NCBI GenBank assembly: GCA_035318985.1
Contig: DATHDP010000052.1
Location: forward strand, 1-50,967
From: VBAS01 sp035318985
Lineage (GTDB): Bacteria; Bacteroidota; Bacteroidia; Chitinophagales; Chitinophagaceae
Reading direction: 5' to 3'
DNA: 50,967 bases
Position 1 is the stretch's first letter. The number at the start of each line of letters is the position of its first letter. Made by a program: the position numbers and the translations under genes. Below the pieces are notes generated by a model, which was not told the DNA's origin, made no database searches, and saw only the letters and a list, made by a program, of their open reading frames with translations. Below, piece after piece: positions 34,869 through 43,719 of the stretch.

Positions 34869-35111
34869 TCAAAACCAATCATACTCAGGGAATTTAATAT
34901 AGCCGGCGGGTTGTGGTGGTAAACTTTGTTGATCGTTCATCATTGTTTCACCAATTTGGTCTTTTTGTTTTTCCAGAGATTTTTCTTGTTGCCGATAATT
35001 ATTCACAACTATCTTAAAAAGTGATCTCGGAGGCTCAACAACAAGTAGTTCAGCGTTTCTCCTTGCGGAATTAAGTTGTTTTATTTCTTTTTCTTCAAGT
35101 ACTCTCATCAC
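34869..35111 (-). CDS. Small hypothetical protein, 80 residues
   Basis: 80 residues: MMRVLEEKEIKQLNSARRNA, then PPRSLFKIVVNNYRQQEKS, and a polar tail ending KFPEYDWF. Charged and helical with a coiled-coil-like middle; no family recognised. Convergent with the ABC exporter, whose stop is 36 bases away. Weak evidence: codon pattern only. Confidence 0.5.
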   Translation of the reverse strand: MMRVLEEKEIKQLNSARRNAELLVVEPPRSLFKIVVNNYRQQEKSLEKQKDQIGETMMNDQQSLPPQPAGYIKFPEYDWF

Positions 35112-35338
35112 AAAACTGGATTTTGGAATTTAAATTCTAGTTGGCGGGCTTATGGGGCAACAACCATGCAGGGATGAAAGTATATTCTTTATTTTATTCT
35201 ATAAATTATCCACATAAATTGTAATTTTTGAGTCATGAACATCTTGATCTTTCGGTGAATTGTGAAAGGAATTTACTGGATATTAAAAAAAATAACTGCC
35301 TCGCATCCACATCAAACGGTACAAATATTTTTCCTTTA

Positions 35339-35734
35339 TTATTGTAGCAAAGCAAGTACGGGGTCAAGATCATATTTTGACTCATCAAATGGCAATAACG
35401 ATTTATCGCGAAGTACTGTGCCAAATTTCTTAAACTCAAATTTATCATTGAACTTAGAATACGAATTCCTGATCATTCTTTGCAGTTCGTTTTTATCTAT
35501 TGTGTCCTGCAGGTCTATTACATAAGAATCTTCCCCTGCATATTCGAGTATTGTTTCCTTTTCAAACTGAAAGCGAACGGTAAAACGGCAGGTGATTCCT
35601 TTTTTTGTCGCAGCTCTTTTCTTCATTACATCAAATGAAATGGAACTGGTTAATTTTTCCGGGTATTCATCAATGGAGTTTGCTGGCGGATGATACTGCC
35701 ATTTAGTTATAACAAGTTCTGTTTGTTCTATCAT
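35339..35734 (-). CDS. Hypothetical protein, 131 residues
   Basis: 131 residues, no signal or membrane segment. It starts IEQTELVITKWQYHPPAN, then ISFDVMKKRAATKKGITCRF and FQFEKETILEYAGEDSYVID. Beta-rich N-terminus with a helical part (NELQRMIRNSYSKFNDKFEF). No family is recognised. Between it and the 80-residue gene lie 227 bases without a supported gene. Confidence 0.6.
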   Translation of the reverse strand: MIEQTELVITKWQYHPPANSIDEYPEKLTSSISFDVMKKRAATKKGITCRFTVRFQFEKETILEYAGEDSYVIDLQDTIDKNELQRMIRNSYSKFNDKFEFKKFGTVLRDKSLLPFDESKYDLDPVLALLQ

Positions 35735-35863
35735 TATTATTTGTTTCTGACGAGTTTGAGCATTTTTTTAAAATTACGAAGGTAGAATGATATGCCGTGC
35801 CTGCTATTCACCTTTAAGCCCATTGGGGTCAATATTAAGAACTGATATTTTTTTTGAAATGGA

Positions 35864-35893
35864 ATAGGGGTAAATGCTCCTTAGGTTGTTATA
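35864..35893 (+). promoter_or_regulatory. Putative ECF-sigma promoter of the sigma gene
   Basis: ATAGGGGTAAAT followed by GTTGTTATA: -35-like GGGGTA at 35867-35872 and -10-like GTTGTTATA at 35885-35893, 12 bases apart. The same two blocks with the same spacing occur upstream of the TonB receptor (39376-39405). It lies 58 bases before the sigma start codon, so the sigma factor may drive its own gene. Confidence 0.6.
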
Positions 35894-35951
35894 TTAAAAA
35901 GTATTTTTGGGCGCAGCTTTATTAATAGAACCATTATACCGGACAGAAGGA

Positions 35952-36521
35952 ATGGAATTGGAGAACGAATCCATTGGTACATTACTGGCGCAGAGGGACG
36001 AAGCAGCCTTTGAACAGGTTTTTAAAACTCATTTTAAACGCCTGCATGCCTACGCCTTTACTATACTGCGGGATGAAATACAGGCTGAAGAAATGGTGCA
36101 GCAGGTATTTTTCAAGCTTTGGGAAAGAAATGAAAACCTTTCATTGACCGGTTCTGTTTCTTCTTATTTATACCGGGCGGTGCATAACGAAAGCCTTAAT
36201 TATATAAAACATCAGAAAGTAAGATCAAATCACCAGTTGAATGTTGCTTATAGTATGAAAAATGAAGTGGAACATCCTGCAAAAAAAATAATGGCCGGGG
36301 AACTGGAAAAGAAAATTCATTCGGCACTGAATGAATTGCCGGAGCAGTGCCGCACTATTTTTCAAATGAGTCGCTTTGATGAATTGAAGTACCGGGAAAT
36401 TGCTGACAAGCTGGGCATATCAGTAAAAACAGTGGAGAGCCAGATGAGCAAAGCATTAAGATTGTTGCGGGTAAAATTGGTTGACTTCCTGATATTTATT
36501 TTATTATTTATTCATAATTAA
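35952..36521 (+). CDS. RNA polymerase ECF sigma factor
   Basis: 189 residues. Region 2: FEQVFKTHFKRLHAYAFTIL, EEMVQQVFFKLWERNE. Region 4: LNELPEQCRTIFQMSRFDEL and YREIADKLGISVKTVESQMSKALRLLR, a helix-turn-helix. This is the sigma-70 ECF type common in Bacteroidota with a FecR anti-sigma next to it. The ATG at 35952 is preferred over an in-frame TTG at 35907, which would add 15 residues outside the family. The FecR gene follows at once; the proposed promoter is at 35864-35893. Confidence 0.93.
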   Translation: MELENESIGTLLAQRDEAAFEQVFKTHFKRLHAYAFTILRDEIQAEEMVQQVFFKLWERNENLSLTGSVSSYLYRAVHNESLNYIKHQKVRSNHQLNVAYSMKNEVEHPAKKIMAGELEKKIHSALNELPEQCRTIFQMSRFDELKYREIADKLGISVKTVESQMSKALRLLRVKLVDFLIFILLFIHN

Positions 36522-36570
36522 TACCACAAAGCTGGAACAAAATTTTTACCATATTGATGATGACCTGCTG

Positions 36571-37512
36571 GTGAAACACCTGTTGGGTGAAGCATCTCCG
36601 GAAGAAGAGCAAGCGGTGATCGAATGGATGAAGGAGAGTGAAACACACCAGGAGTATTATAACCAGTTTAAAAAGATCTGGGATCAGAGCAAAGCACTTG
36701 CGTCCGGATCAAGCGTTGATGTGAATGATGCATGGGTAAGATTTCAAAACAGGATTGCGGGACAACATGATCCTGCTAAAATTATAAAGCCCCGTTTTTC
36801 CTGGCTAAGGATAGCTGCATCTGTCATTTTGGTAGCGGGGCTTGGCATTACTTTATTTATGCTGTTTAATAAAAATGCTGCAGCAGAAGAAATGATTTCT
36901 CAAACCGGGCAAAATGTATTGGTAGATACGTTACCGGATGGTTCTGTAATTACACTCAATAAAAGATCAACTGTTACTTATCCTTCTAAATTCAAAGGCA
37001 ACACAAGGGCTATCGCATTGAAAGGCGAAGCATTTTTTAATGTGGCGCCAGATAAGAAAAAACCATTTATCATTTCAGTTAATGATGTGCAGGTAACGGT
37101 AGTAGGAACATCTTTTAATATAAAAAATGAAAATGGGAATACAGAAGTTGTGGTGGAAACTGGAATTGTACGAGTGACAAGATCAGGTAAGACAGTTGAG
37201 TTAAATGCCGGCGAAAAAATAGTTATGTCTGCAAACGACAGCAGCGCTACCAAAGAAAAAGTGAGTGATAAGCTATACAATTATTATCGAAGTAAAGAAT
37301 TTGTTTGTGACGATACCCCTTTGTGGAAACTAGTACAGGTTGTGAACGAAGCCTATAATGTCAAGATAATCATTGGCAGAAAGGAATTGAATGACAAGAC
37401 ACTGACAACTACTTTTTATAATGAGTCCCTTGAACAGGTATTAGAGGTTATACGCCTCACGTTTGATATAACAATTATCAAAAAGGAAGACGGACAGATC
37501 ATTTTACAATAA
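36571..37512 (+). CDS. FecR-family anti-sigma factor
   Basis: 313 residues from the GTG at 36571, the only standard start codon; however, family alignment suggests the true N-terminus is upstream (see findings). An N-terminal sigma-binding region (GEASPEEEQAVIEWMKESE, KIWDQSK), one membrane segment (RIAASVILVAGLGITLFMLF, about 75-95), FecR domain (TLPDGSVITLNKRSTVTYPS, GEAFFNVAPDKKKPFIISV, VVGTSFNIK), and a C-terminal DUF4974-type domain. It holds the sigma factor at the membrane and receives a signal from an STN domain in the periplasm. Confidence 0.9.
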   Translation: MKHLLGEASPEEEQAVIEWMKESETHQEYYNQFKKIWDQSKALASGSSVDVNDAWVRFQNRIAGQHDPAKIIKPRFSWLRIAASVILVAGLGITLFMLFNKNAAAEEMISQTGQNVLVDTLPDGSVITLNKRSTVTYPSKFKGNTRAIALKGEAFFNVAPDKKKPFIISVNDVQVTVVGTSFNIKNENGNTEVVVETGIVRVTRSGKTVELNAGEKIVMSANDSSATKEKVSDKLYNYYRSKEFVCDDTPLWKLVQVVNEAYNVKIIIGRKELNDKTLTTTFYNESLEQVLEVIRLTFDITIIKKEDGQIILQ

Positions 37513-37528
37513 CCCAGATTTATAGTCA

Positions 37529-39361
37529 ATGAAGCTTAGTACGGTTTTTAATTTTATCATTCTTTTTATTTTTATCAGTTCTGCAGCTTATGGTCAGGCC
37601 AATTTGCAGAAAAATATTTCGCTGGATGTAAACAGGCAGCGGCTGGATAATGTGCTTGAAATTTTGAGCAACAAAGGTGATTTCTATTTCTCTTATAATT
37701 CGAACATCGTTAAAAAAGACAGCCTCGTTAGTTTCAGGGCATCCAATAAAACAGTAAAAGAAATACTCACGCAATTGTTTAATAACACTTACGAGTTTAA
37801 AGAAAGTGGTAATTATATCATCATCCGTAAAGCGCCGATCAGGATGACACTGGTGACACAAAAGGGAGTAACAGAGGAAAAAATTTATTCAGTAAGCGGA
37901 TTTGTATATGATGAACAATCAGGCGCCGCAATTAATGAAGCCAGTATTTATGAAAAAAAGATGCTTGCTTCTGCGCTGACAAACGAAGAAGGTTTTTTTA
38001 AGATAAAACTCAAAAGTAGCAAATCAAGCACAGCTGAATTGACTGTGAGTAAAGAGTTTTATGAAGACACTACAATAAAAATTCAACCACGTTTTGATCA
38101 ACAACTTTCTATTACAATGATGCCGGTTGAAATTCCCGGAAGTAACGTGGTGATAAAACCGGAAGACTATGTGACGCCGGACACATTACAAGTAATACCA
38201 GATACAACGGTAGTGGCGCAACCACCTATTGCAACTGATTCTATTAAAGTGCAGCAAACAGGTGTAGGAAGATTTTTGCTTTCAGGTAAACAAAAAGTAC
38301 AGAGCCTTAATTTAAAGAATTTCTTTACTACACGTCCTTTCCAGGTCTCTCTTGTTCCGGGTGTAAGCACTCATGGACAGTTGACTTCACAGGTCATCAA
38401 TAATTTTTCATTGAATATATTCGGTGGTTACACTGCTGGAACAAATGGTTTTGAAATAGGTGGTCTGTTTAATATTGACCAAAAAGATGTAAAGTATTTT
38501 CAAGCCGCTGGTTTATTTAATTCAGTGGGTGGTGCAGTAACAGGTTTCCAGGCAGCCGGTATAAACAATCTTGTGCAAGATAATGTGTATGGTTTCCAGG
38601 CAGCCGGTATTAATAATTTTGTAACAGGAAAAATGCACGGTTTCCAGGCGGCCGGAATATATAATCATGTATCGGATAGTGTAAAAGGTTTCCAGGCAGC
38701 GGGTATTGGAAACTTTTCCAAGGAAAAAGTAAGTGGCGTGCAAATAGCAGGGGTTGCTAATATCAGCAATAGAGAAATGAACGGGGTGCAAATAGCAGGT
38801 GTTATTAATTATACAAAAAAATTAAAAGGGGTGCAGATAGGGCTTATTAATATCGCCGATACATCTGCAGGATATAGCATTGGTTTGATCAATATTATTA
38901 TAAAGGGTTATCATAAACTCAGTTTTTCTGCCAATGAGATTGAAAATGTGAATGCAGCTTTTAAAACCGGGAATTCAAAACTGTACAGTATACTCAAGGC
39001 TGGTGTAAATCTAAGTGACAGCAACAAGGTTTATTCTTTTGGATACGGTCTTGGCAGTGAATTGTCATTAAATAAAAAGAAATCGTTATCCATTAATCCC
39101 GAGCTAAGCTGTCAGTATCTCTACCTCGGTTCATGGGATTATACCAATCTTTTAAACAGGTTCGATCTCAACTTCAATATCAAGCTTGGAAAATATGTTT
39201 CAATATATGGAGGTCCTTCTTATTCAGTTTATGTAACTGATCAGAACGTAGGTTTCAGCGGCTATCGTTTCCCTGTTCCTCCTTCATCTTACAACACCAC
39301 AAAATTCAGCACTAAGGTAACGGGCTGGTTTGGATGGAATGCAGGAATTAATTTCTTCTAA
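37529..39361 (+). CDS. STN-domain protein with 16-residue surface repeats
   Basis: 610 residues. Signal peptide (FNFIILFIFISSAAYGQ). STN domain at about 25-105 (ISLDVNRQRLDNVLEILSNK, FYFSYNSNIVKK, GNYIIIRKAP), the domain that TonB transducers use to talk to FecR. A carboxypeptidase-regulatory-like part at about 120-195. Then 16-residue repeats from about residue 307 to 450, with consensus GFQAAGINNxV (units at 323, 339, 355, 371, 387, 403, 419), resembling the LA_2272-type surface repeat. The C-terminal ~160 residues are beta-rich with an aromatic end, as in a barrel or outer-membrane anchor. It is co-transcribed with the sigma and FecR genes. Function inferred: a sensor that is separate from the receptor. 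Confidence 0.85.
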   Translation: MKLSTVFNFIILFIFISSAAYGQANLQKNISLDVNRQRLDNVLEILSNKGDFYFSYNSNIVKKDSLVSFRASNKTVKEILTQLFNNTYEFKESGNYIIIRKAPIRMTLVTQKGVTEEKIYSVSGFVYDEQSGAAINEASIYEKKMLASALTNEEGFFKIKLKSSKSSTAELTVSKEFYEDTTIKIQPRFDQQLSITMMPVEIPGSNVVIKPEDYVTPDTLQVIPDTTVVAQPPIATDSIKVQQTGVGRFLLSGKQKVQSLNLKNFFTTRPFQVSLVPGVSTHGQLTSQVINNFSLNIFGGYTAGTNGFEIGGLFNIDQKDVKYFQAAGLFNSVGGAVTGFQAAGINNLVQDNVYGFQAAGINNFVTGKMHGFQAAGIYNHVSDSVKGFQAAGIGNFSKEKVSGVQIAGVANISNREMNGVQIAGVINYTKKLKGVQIGLINIADTSAGYSIGLINIIIKGYHKLSFSANEIENVNAAFKTGNSKLYSILKAGVNLSDSNKVYSFGYGLGSELSLNKKKSLSINPELSCQYLYLGSWDYTNLLNRFDLNFNIKLGKYVSIYGGPSYSVYVTDQNVGFSGYRFPVPPSSYNTTKFSTKVTGWFGWNAGINFF

Positions 39362-39375
39362 AATAATGTTAACGC

Positions 39376-39405
39376 ATAGGGGTAGATCTTTCTTTAGTTG
39401 TTATA
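39376..39405 (+). promoter_or_regulatory. Putative ECF-sigma promoter of the TonB receptor
   Basis: ATAGGGGTAGAT then GTTGTTATA: GGGGTA at 39379-39384 and GTTGTTATA at 39397-39405, 12 bases apart, identical in blocks and spacing to 35864-35893. It lies 36 bases before the receptor start. Matching sequences before two genes of one locus support a shared sigma factor. Confidence 0.65.
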
Positions 39406-39441
39406 CTCATAAAGAATTATTTATAACCATTAAAGAAGAAG

Positions 39442-41781
39442 ATGATGAGATTTGTTTTTGTTTTTGCCTTATCCTTATTTGTTATTAACACAAATGCTCA
39501 GTATTCACAACAATTTCGCGGCACGGTAACAGACCAGGTGCTGCAGCAGCCACTTGCCGGCGCAACTGTTACGATCAGCCCACTTGGTAGATCAGTTGTA
39601 ACAGACGAAGCTGGCGTTTTTCGCTTTACAAATGTTCCTGTCGGTTCTTATCGTATCAGTATTTCCTATTCCGGATTTAAAGAAGGTGTATTGGAAAATA
39701 TTGCAGTTAATTCCGGTAAAGCAACAGTGATTAATGTTTCACTGGAGGCAATGATCCATACGGAAGCTGCAGTAATTGTAAAAGCAGGCAGCAAAAAAAA
39801 TAAACCGCTGAATGACATGAGTGCAGTAAGTGCAAGAGCATTTACCGTGGAAGAAACTCAAAAATATGCAGCTGCTGTTAATGATCCTTTGCGTATGGCT
39901 ACAGCATTTGCAGGTGTATTTGCTGCAGATGATGGGAATAACAGTATTGTTATCCGTGGCAATTCTCCAACCGGTTTATTATGGCGCATGGAAGGAATGG
40001 ATATTCCTAATCCAAATCATTTTGGTACGCCTGGTAACAGCGGCGGCGGCATTTCAATATTAAGTTCGCAATTACTTTCAAATTCAGATTTTGTTACGGC
40101 TGCTTTTGCTGCAGAGTATGGCAATGCATTAAGCGGTGTGTTTGATCTTAGATTGAGAAAAGGGAACAATGAAAAGAAAGAATATACGGTGCAGGCTGGT
40201 GTGCTTGGACTAAACGTTGCAATGGAAGGACCATTCTCTAAAAAATACAAAGGTTCTTATCTTATTAACTACCGCTATTCTACATTGGCATTGCTTTCTA
40301 AAATTGGTGTTTTGGACGACAATGGCGCTACTAATTTCCAGGATCTGTCTTATAATTTTTATTTTCCTACCAACAAGCTTGGCACATTTACATTTTTTGG
40401 TTTTGGTGGATTGAGCGATCAAAAATTTAATGCCGAAGAAGATTCATTAAAGTGGGAAACTAAAAGTGACAGATACTCTTATACATTTATATCCAATACC
40501 GGTATGACAGGTATAACGCATTCTATACTGGTGGGCAATAAACTAAATATCAAGTCAGGAATAGGAGTTTCAAGAACTAATGTAGGATATGATGAAAAAT
40601 ATACAGAAGATGATTATACATCAACTGGCAGCTACTTTGATAAGTATAAAACCGATAAATTAATTTTTAATTCAACGCTCAATTATAAATTCAGTAATCA
40701 ATTGAATCTGCGTGCAGGTGTTATTGTTGATCTGATCAAATACAATTTTTACCGGCTTTCCAGTGAGCATGAAGGTGATCCATTAGAAGAGGATCTAAAT
40801 ACTTCCGGAAAAACATCTACGCAACAAGCATTTGCACAATGGCAGTACAAACCATCTAATAACATCACGCTGAATGCTGGCATGCATTATTTCCGCCTGG
40901 CTCATAACAACACTTCATCAGTTGAGCCGCGTTTTTCCGCTAAGTGGAATATTAATAACAAGAGCAGTGTTGCTGTGGGGTATGGACTCCATAGTCAAAT
41001 GCAAACATTGAGTGTATATTTTGCAGAGCAAAAATTAGCTAACGGAACGGTTGTGATGCCCAACAAGAACCTGGATCTTACAAAATCGCATCATTATGTT
41101 TTTTCTTACAGTTACAGGTTAACCAAAAATTTACTTGCTAAAGCAGAATTATATTACCAGCAATTATTCAATGTGCCTGTCAGCATTTATGACAGCAGCA
41201 GCTTATCTACACTGAATATCCTGAATGATTATGTAGTCGAGCCAATGCAGAACAGCGGAAAAGGGAAAAACTATGGAGTGGAAATTTCATTGGAGCGTTA
41301 CCTGAAAGATAACTTCTATCTCACGCTGAGTAATTCTTTCTATCAATCAAAGTACACTGCAAAAGACGGCGTAGAGAGAAATACTCGTTTCAATGGCAAT
41401 TATCTTATTACGTTGATCGCCGGGAAAGATTTTATCAGTGATAGAAAATCAAAAATATTTGGGATTAACCTAAAGACGATTTATGCGGGTGGTCTTCGCA
41501 CTACACCGATCGACTTTGACGCATCAGAACATCAGGGATATACTGTGTTTATAGAAAAAGATGCTTACAGTTTACAAAATGAAGCCTACTTCAGAGCTGA
41601 TATCGGCATCAGCATGAAGTGGAACCGGAAAAATATTACCAGCACTTTGTCACTGGATATACAGAATGTTACCAACCGGTTAAATGTATTCGGTCAATGG
41701 TATGATAACGATAAAAATAAAATTGTTACTAGTTATCAAACAGGGATAATACCAATCCTGAATTATAAAATTGAATTTTAA
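39442..41781 (+). CDS. TonB-dependent outer-membrane receptor
   Basis: 779 residues. Signal peptide (FVFVFALSLFVINTNAQ), a carboxypeptidase-regulatory-like domain (FRGTVTDQVLQQPLAGATVT, residues 25-105), then a plug domain (DPLRMATAFAGVFAADDGNN, NSIVIRGNSPTG) and a beta barrel of many alternating strands. Unlike sigma-linked transducers, there is no STN domain here. It has no SusC-type features, and SusD is absent. Substrate unknown; siderophore, vitamin or sugar uptake are possible. Starts at ATG 39442 or 39445. Followed by a GIN-domain lipoprotein 28 bases later. Confidence 0.9.
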   Translation: MMRFVFVFALSLFVINTNAQYSQQFRGTVTDQVLQQPLAGATVTISPLGRSVVTDEAGVFRFTNVPVGSYRISISYSGFKEGVLENIAVNSGKATVINVSLEAMIHTEAAVIVKAGSKKNKPLNDMSAVSARAFTVEETQKYAAAVNDPLRMATAFAGVFAADDGNNSIVIRGNSPTGLLWRMEGMDIPNPNHFGTPGNSGGGISILSSQLLSNSDFVTAAFAAEYGNALSGVFDLRLRKGNNEKKEYTVQAGVLGLNVAMEGPFSKKYKGSYLINYRYSTLALLSKIGVLDDNGATNFQDLSYNFYFPTNKLGTFTFFGFGGLSDQKFNAEEDSLKWETKSDRYSYTFISNTGMTGITHSILVGNKLNIKSGIGVSRTNVGYDEKYTEDDYTSTGSYFDKYKTDKLIFNSTLNYKFSNQLNLRAGVIVDLIKYNFYRLSSEHEGDPLEEDLNTSGKTSTQQAFAQWQYKPSNNITLNAGMHYFRLAHNNTSSVEPRFSAKWNINNKSSVAVGYGLHSQMQTLSVYFAEQKLANGTVVMPNKNLDLTKSHHYVFSYSYRLTKNLLAKAELYYQQLFNVPVSIYDSSSLSTLNILNDYVVEPMQNSGKGKNYGVEISLERYLKDNFYLTLSNSFYQSKYTAKDGVERNTRFNGNYLITLIAGKDFISDRKSKIFGINLKTIYAGGLRTTPIDFDASEHQGYTVFIEKDAYSLQNEAYFRADIGISMKWNRKNITSTLSLDIQNVTNRLNVFGQWYDNDKNKIVTSYQTGIIPILNYKIEF

Positions 41782-41809
41782 AATTTATCAAAAACAGAAA
41801 TAAAATAAA

Positions 41810-42526
41810 ATGAAAAAACAATTCTTTATGTTAGCAGCGGTCGCCGCTTTACTTACATCTTCATCCTGCAAAAAAGTAGTGGGAGAGGGAGATTTACAAA
41901 CAGAAACACGTAACATCACTGATTTCTCAGGCGTGTCAGCGAGTATTGGGGGAAAGATCTATTACAAAATTGATCCGGTTTATAAAGTTGAAATTATAGC
42001 ACAACGGAACATACTCGATGTGATACAAGCCACTAAATCAAACGGGCACTTGTTACTAAAAGTGAAAGATGGGGTACGTATAAAATCAAATGAAGAAATA
42101 ATAGTCAATATCAGTGCGCCAACTGCAGATTATCTTCATCTCAGCGGCACAGGAGATTTAGCAGTGATCGGGACTATAAATACTGTAAACCTGGATATTG
42201 CTATAAGCGGAACAGGAAACATCACAGTGCAGTCGGCAATAGTAACCGATAAAATAAACGCCGATATCAGTGGTTCTGGTGATATTAATGTGCAGACGGG
42301 TGTAGCGAAGAATGAAGATCTGAGAATTAGTGGCAATGGTAAATTAATAATGGACGGAGTAGTTGCTGAAAAAGCAACAACAAACATCAGTGGTTCTGGT
42401 GATATGCAGGTAAACTTATCACAGTCACTTGATGCAACCATTAGCGGAAGTGGTTCTGTTTATTACCGGGGACATCCGGTGATCAGCACCAAGGTTTCAG
42501 GTTCGGGAAGTGTGAGGCCGTTATAA
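41810..42526 (+). CDS. GIN-domain (DUF2807) lipoprotein
   Basis: 238 residues. Lipoprotein signal with Cys20 in LLTSSSCKK. A head GIN domain of beta-helix repeats follows: TDFSGVSASIGGKIYYK, HLSGTGDLAV, ISGTGNITV, ISGSGDINV, ISGNGKLIM and ISGSGDMQV, repeated every ~18-20 residues. GIN proteins are envelope-associated and of unclear function. It is the last gene before a strong bidirectional terminator and is probably in the receptor's transcript. Confidence 0.9.
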   Translation: MKKQFFMLAAVAALLTSSSCKKVVGEGDLQTETRNITDFSGVSASIGGKIYYKIDPVYKVEIIAQRNILDVIQATKSNGHLLLKVKDGVRIKSNEEIIVNISAPTADYLHLSGTGDLAVIGTINTVNLDIAISGTGNITVQSAIVTDKINADISGSGDINVQTGVAKNEDLRISGNGKLIMDGVVAEKATTNISGSGDMQVNLSQSLDATISGSGSVYYRGHPVISTKVSGSGSVRPL

Positions 42527-42563
42527 CTAAAATGATGCATTCGGTCTCAATAATTAATAAAAT

Positions 42564-42596
42564 AAAGGCTGCCTGTTAATGGCAGCCTTTATTTTT
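42564..42596. terminator. Bidirectional rho-independent terminator
   Basis: Stem AAAGGCTGCC (42564-42573) / GGCAGCCTTT (42581-42590), loop TGTTAAT, followed by ATTTTT on the plus strand. It closes the GIN lipoprotein transcript; because the stem is A-flanked on its left it can also stop the convergent LLM gene. Confidence 0.88.
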
Positions 42597-43641
42597 AAAC
42601 ACTGTCATTATTTTTCTTCAATGCCTCTCTCACTTTCGGAGCGATCTTAGTTCCATAGATCTCTATTGATCTCATCATTAATTTATGTGAAGGTCCACCA
42701 ACATCCATATGCGCTGAAAAACGAGTGAGGCCAAATAGTTCATGCATATGCAAAATTTTGTCAATGGATTCATTGGCATCTCCAATAATTAAATGCCCAT
42801 TGCTGCCTCTGCCGGTCACGTATTGTTGTTGCTGATATGGAGGCCAGCCGCGACTGCGACCTACTCGATCCATCTGCGAAGAATAGATCGGGTAATACTC
42901 ATCAGCAATTTGTTTACTGTCATCTCCAAAAAAAGCATGCATGTGTACGCCAACCTGGAATTTTTTCATATCATGACCATAATGATCGTACACTTTCTTA
43001 TAATATTCAAACAGCGGCTTGAATTGTGTTGGGCTGCCTCCAATGATCGCAAAGATCACAGGTAATCCATGTTTACCTGCACGTAATACTGACTCCGGCG
43101 TGCCTCCAACAGCGATCCATATATTAAGATGATCATTAACTGCACGAGGTAATACCTGTTGTTTGTTTAGTGCAGCCCTGAATTTACCTTTCCATGTAAT
43201 TGGGTTTTCTTTATTTATTTTCAATAGCAATTCCAGCTTTTCTTCAAACAAGGTATCATAATCATCAATGCTGTAACCAAACAAAGGGAATGATTCAATA
43301 AAGCTTCCACGGCCAGCCATTAACTCGGCCCTGCCATCTGAGATCAGGTCAATTGTAGCAAAACTTTGATAAAGCTTCACTGGATCTGATGAACTTAACA
43401 CTGAAACTGCGCTACCTAGTTTGATATTTTTAGTAACCGTAGCTGCTGCAGCAATAATTATTTCAGGTGTTGATACGGCATAGTCGGGACGATGATGTTC
43501 GCCGATACCATAAAAATCAATACCCACCTCATCCATCAGTTTAATTTCTTCGATCAGTTCCTTAAGTCGTTGTCCTGCTGGTTGTGTTTCTCCATTCTTA
43601 TTTATATGCAGGTCGCCAAACATGCCAATGCCTAATTCCAT
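42595..43641 (-). CDS. LLM-class flavin-dependent oxidoreductase (luciferase-like)
   Basis: 348 residues. Bacterial luciferase-like TIM barrel: MELGIGMFGD, DFYGIGEHHRPDYA, IKLGSAVSVLSSSDPVKLYQ, ELMAGRGSFIESFPLFGY, and IWIAVGGTPESVLRAGKHGL. The order is that of the FMN/F420-type LLM family; the usual substrate is unknown for this branch. It is convergent with the GIN lipoprotein and divergent from the serine hydrolase (78-base gap). Confidence 0.9.
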   Translation of the reverse strand: MELGIGMFGDLHINKNGETQPAGQRLKELIEEIKLMDEVGIDFYGIGEHHRPDYAVSTPEIIIAAAATVTKNIKLGSAVSVLSSSDPVKLYQSFATIDLISDGRAELMAGRGSFIESFPLFGYSIDDYDTLFEEKLELLLKINKENPITWKGKFRAALNKQQVLPRAVNDHLNIWIAVGGTPESVLRAGKHGLPVIFAIIGGSPTQFKPLFEYYKKVYDHYGHDMKKFQVGVHMHAFFGDDSKQIADEYYPIYSSQMDRVGRSRGWPPYQQQQYVTGRGSNGHLIIGDANESIDKILHMHELFGLTRFSAHMDVGGPSHKLMMRSIEIYGTKIAPKVREALKKNNDSV

Positions 43642-43719
43642 ACTATAGATTTTGGAGCGAAGTTAAGTTGAAGCATTTTTTTATTTTGCACTATCTTTCT
43701 CACTAAATAAAAAATTGCT

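Noticed and set aside
38450..38830. Regular 48-base repeats, considered as a CRISPR array
   Set aside because: The repeats are in frame in one long gene, encode GFQAAGI units, and vary throughout; there are no constant repeats with unique spacers and no cas genes.
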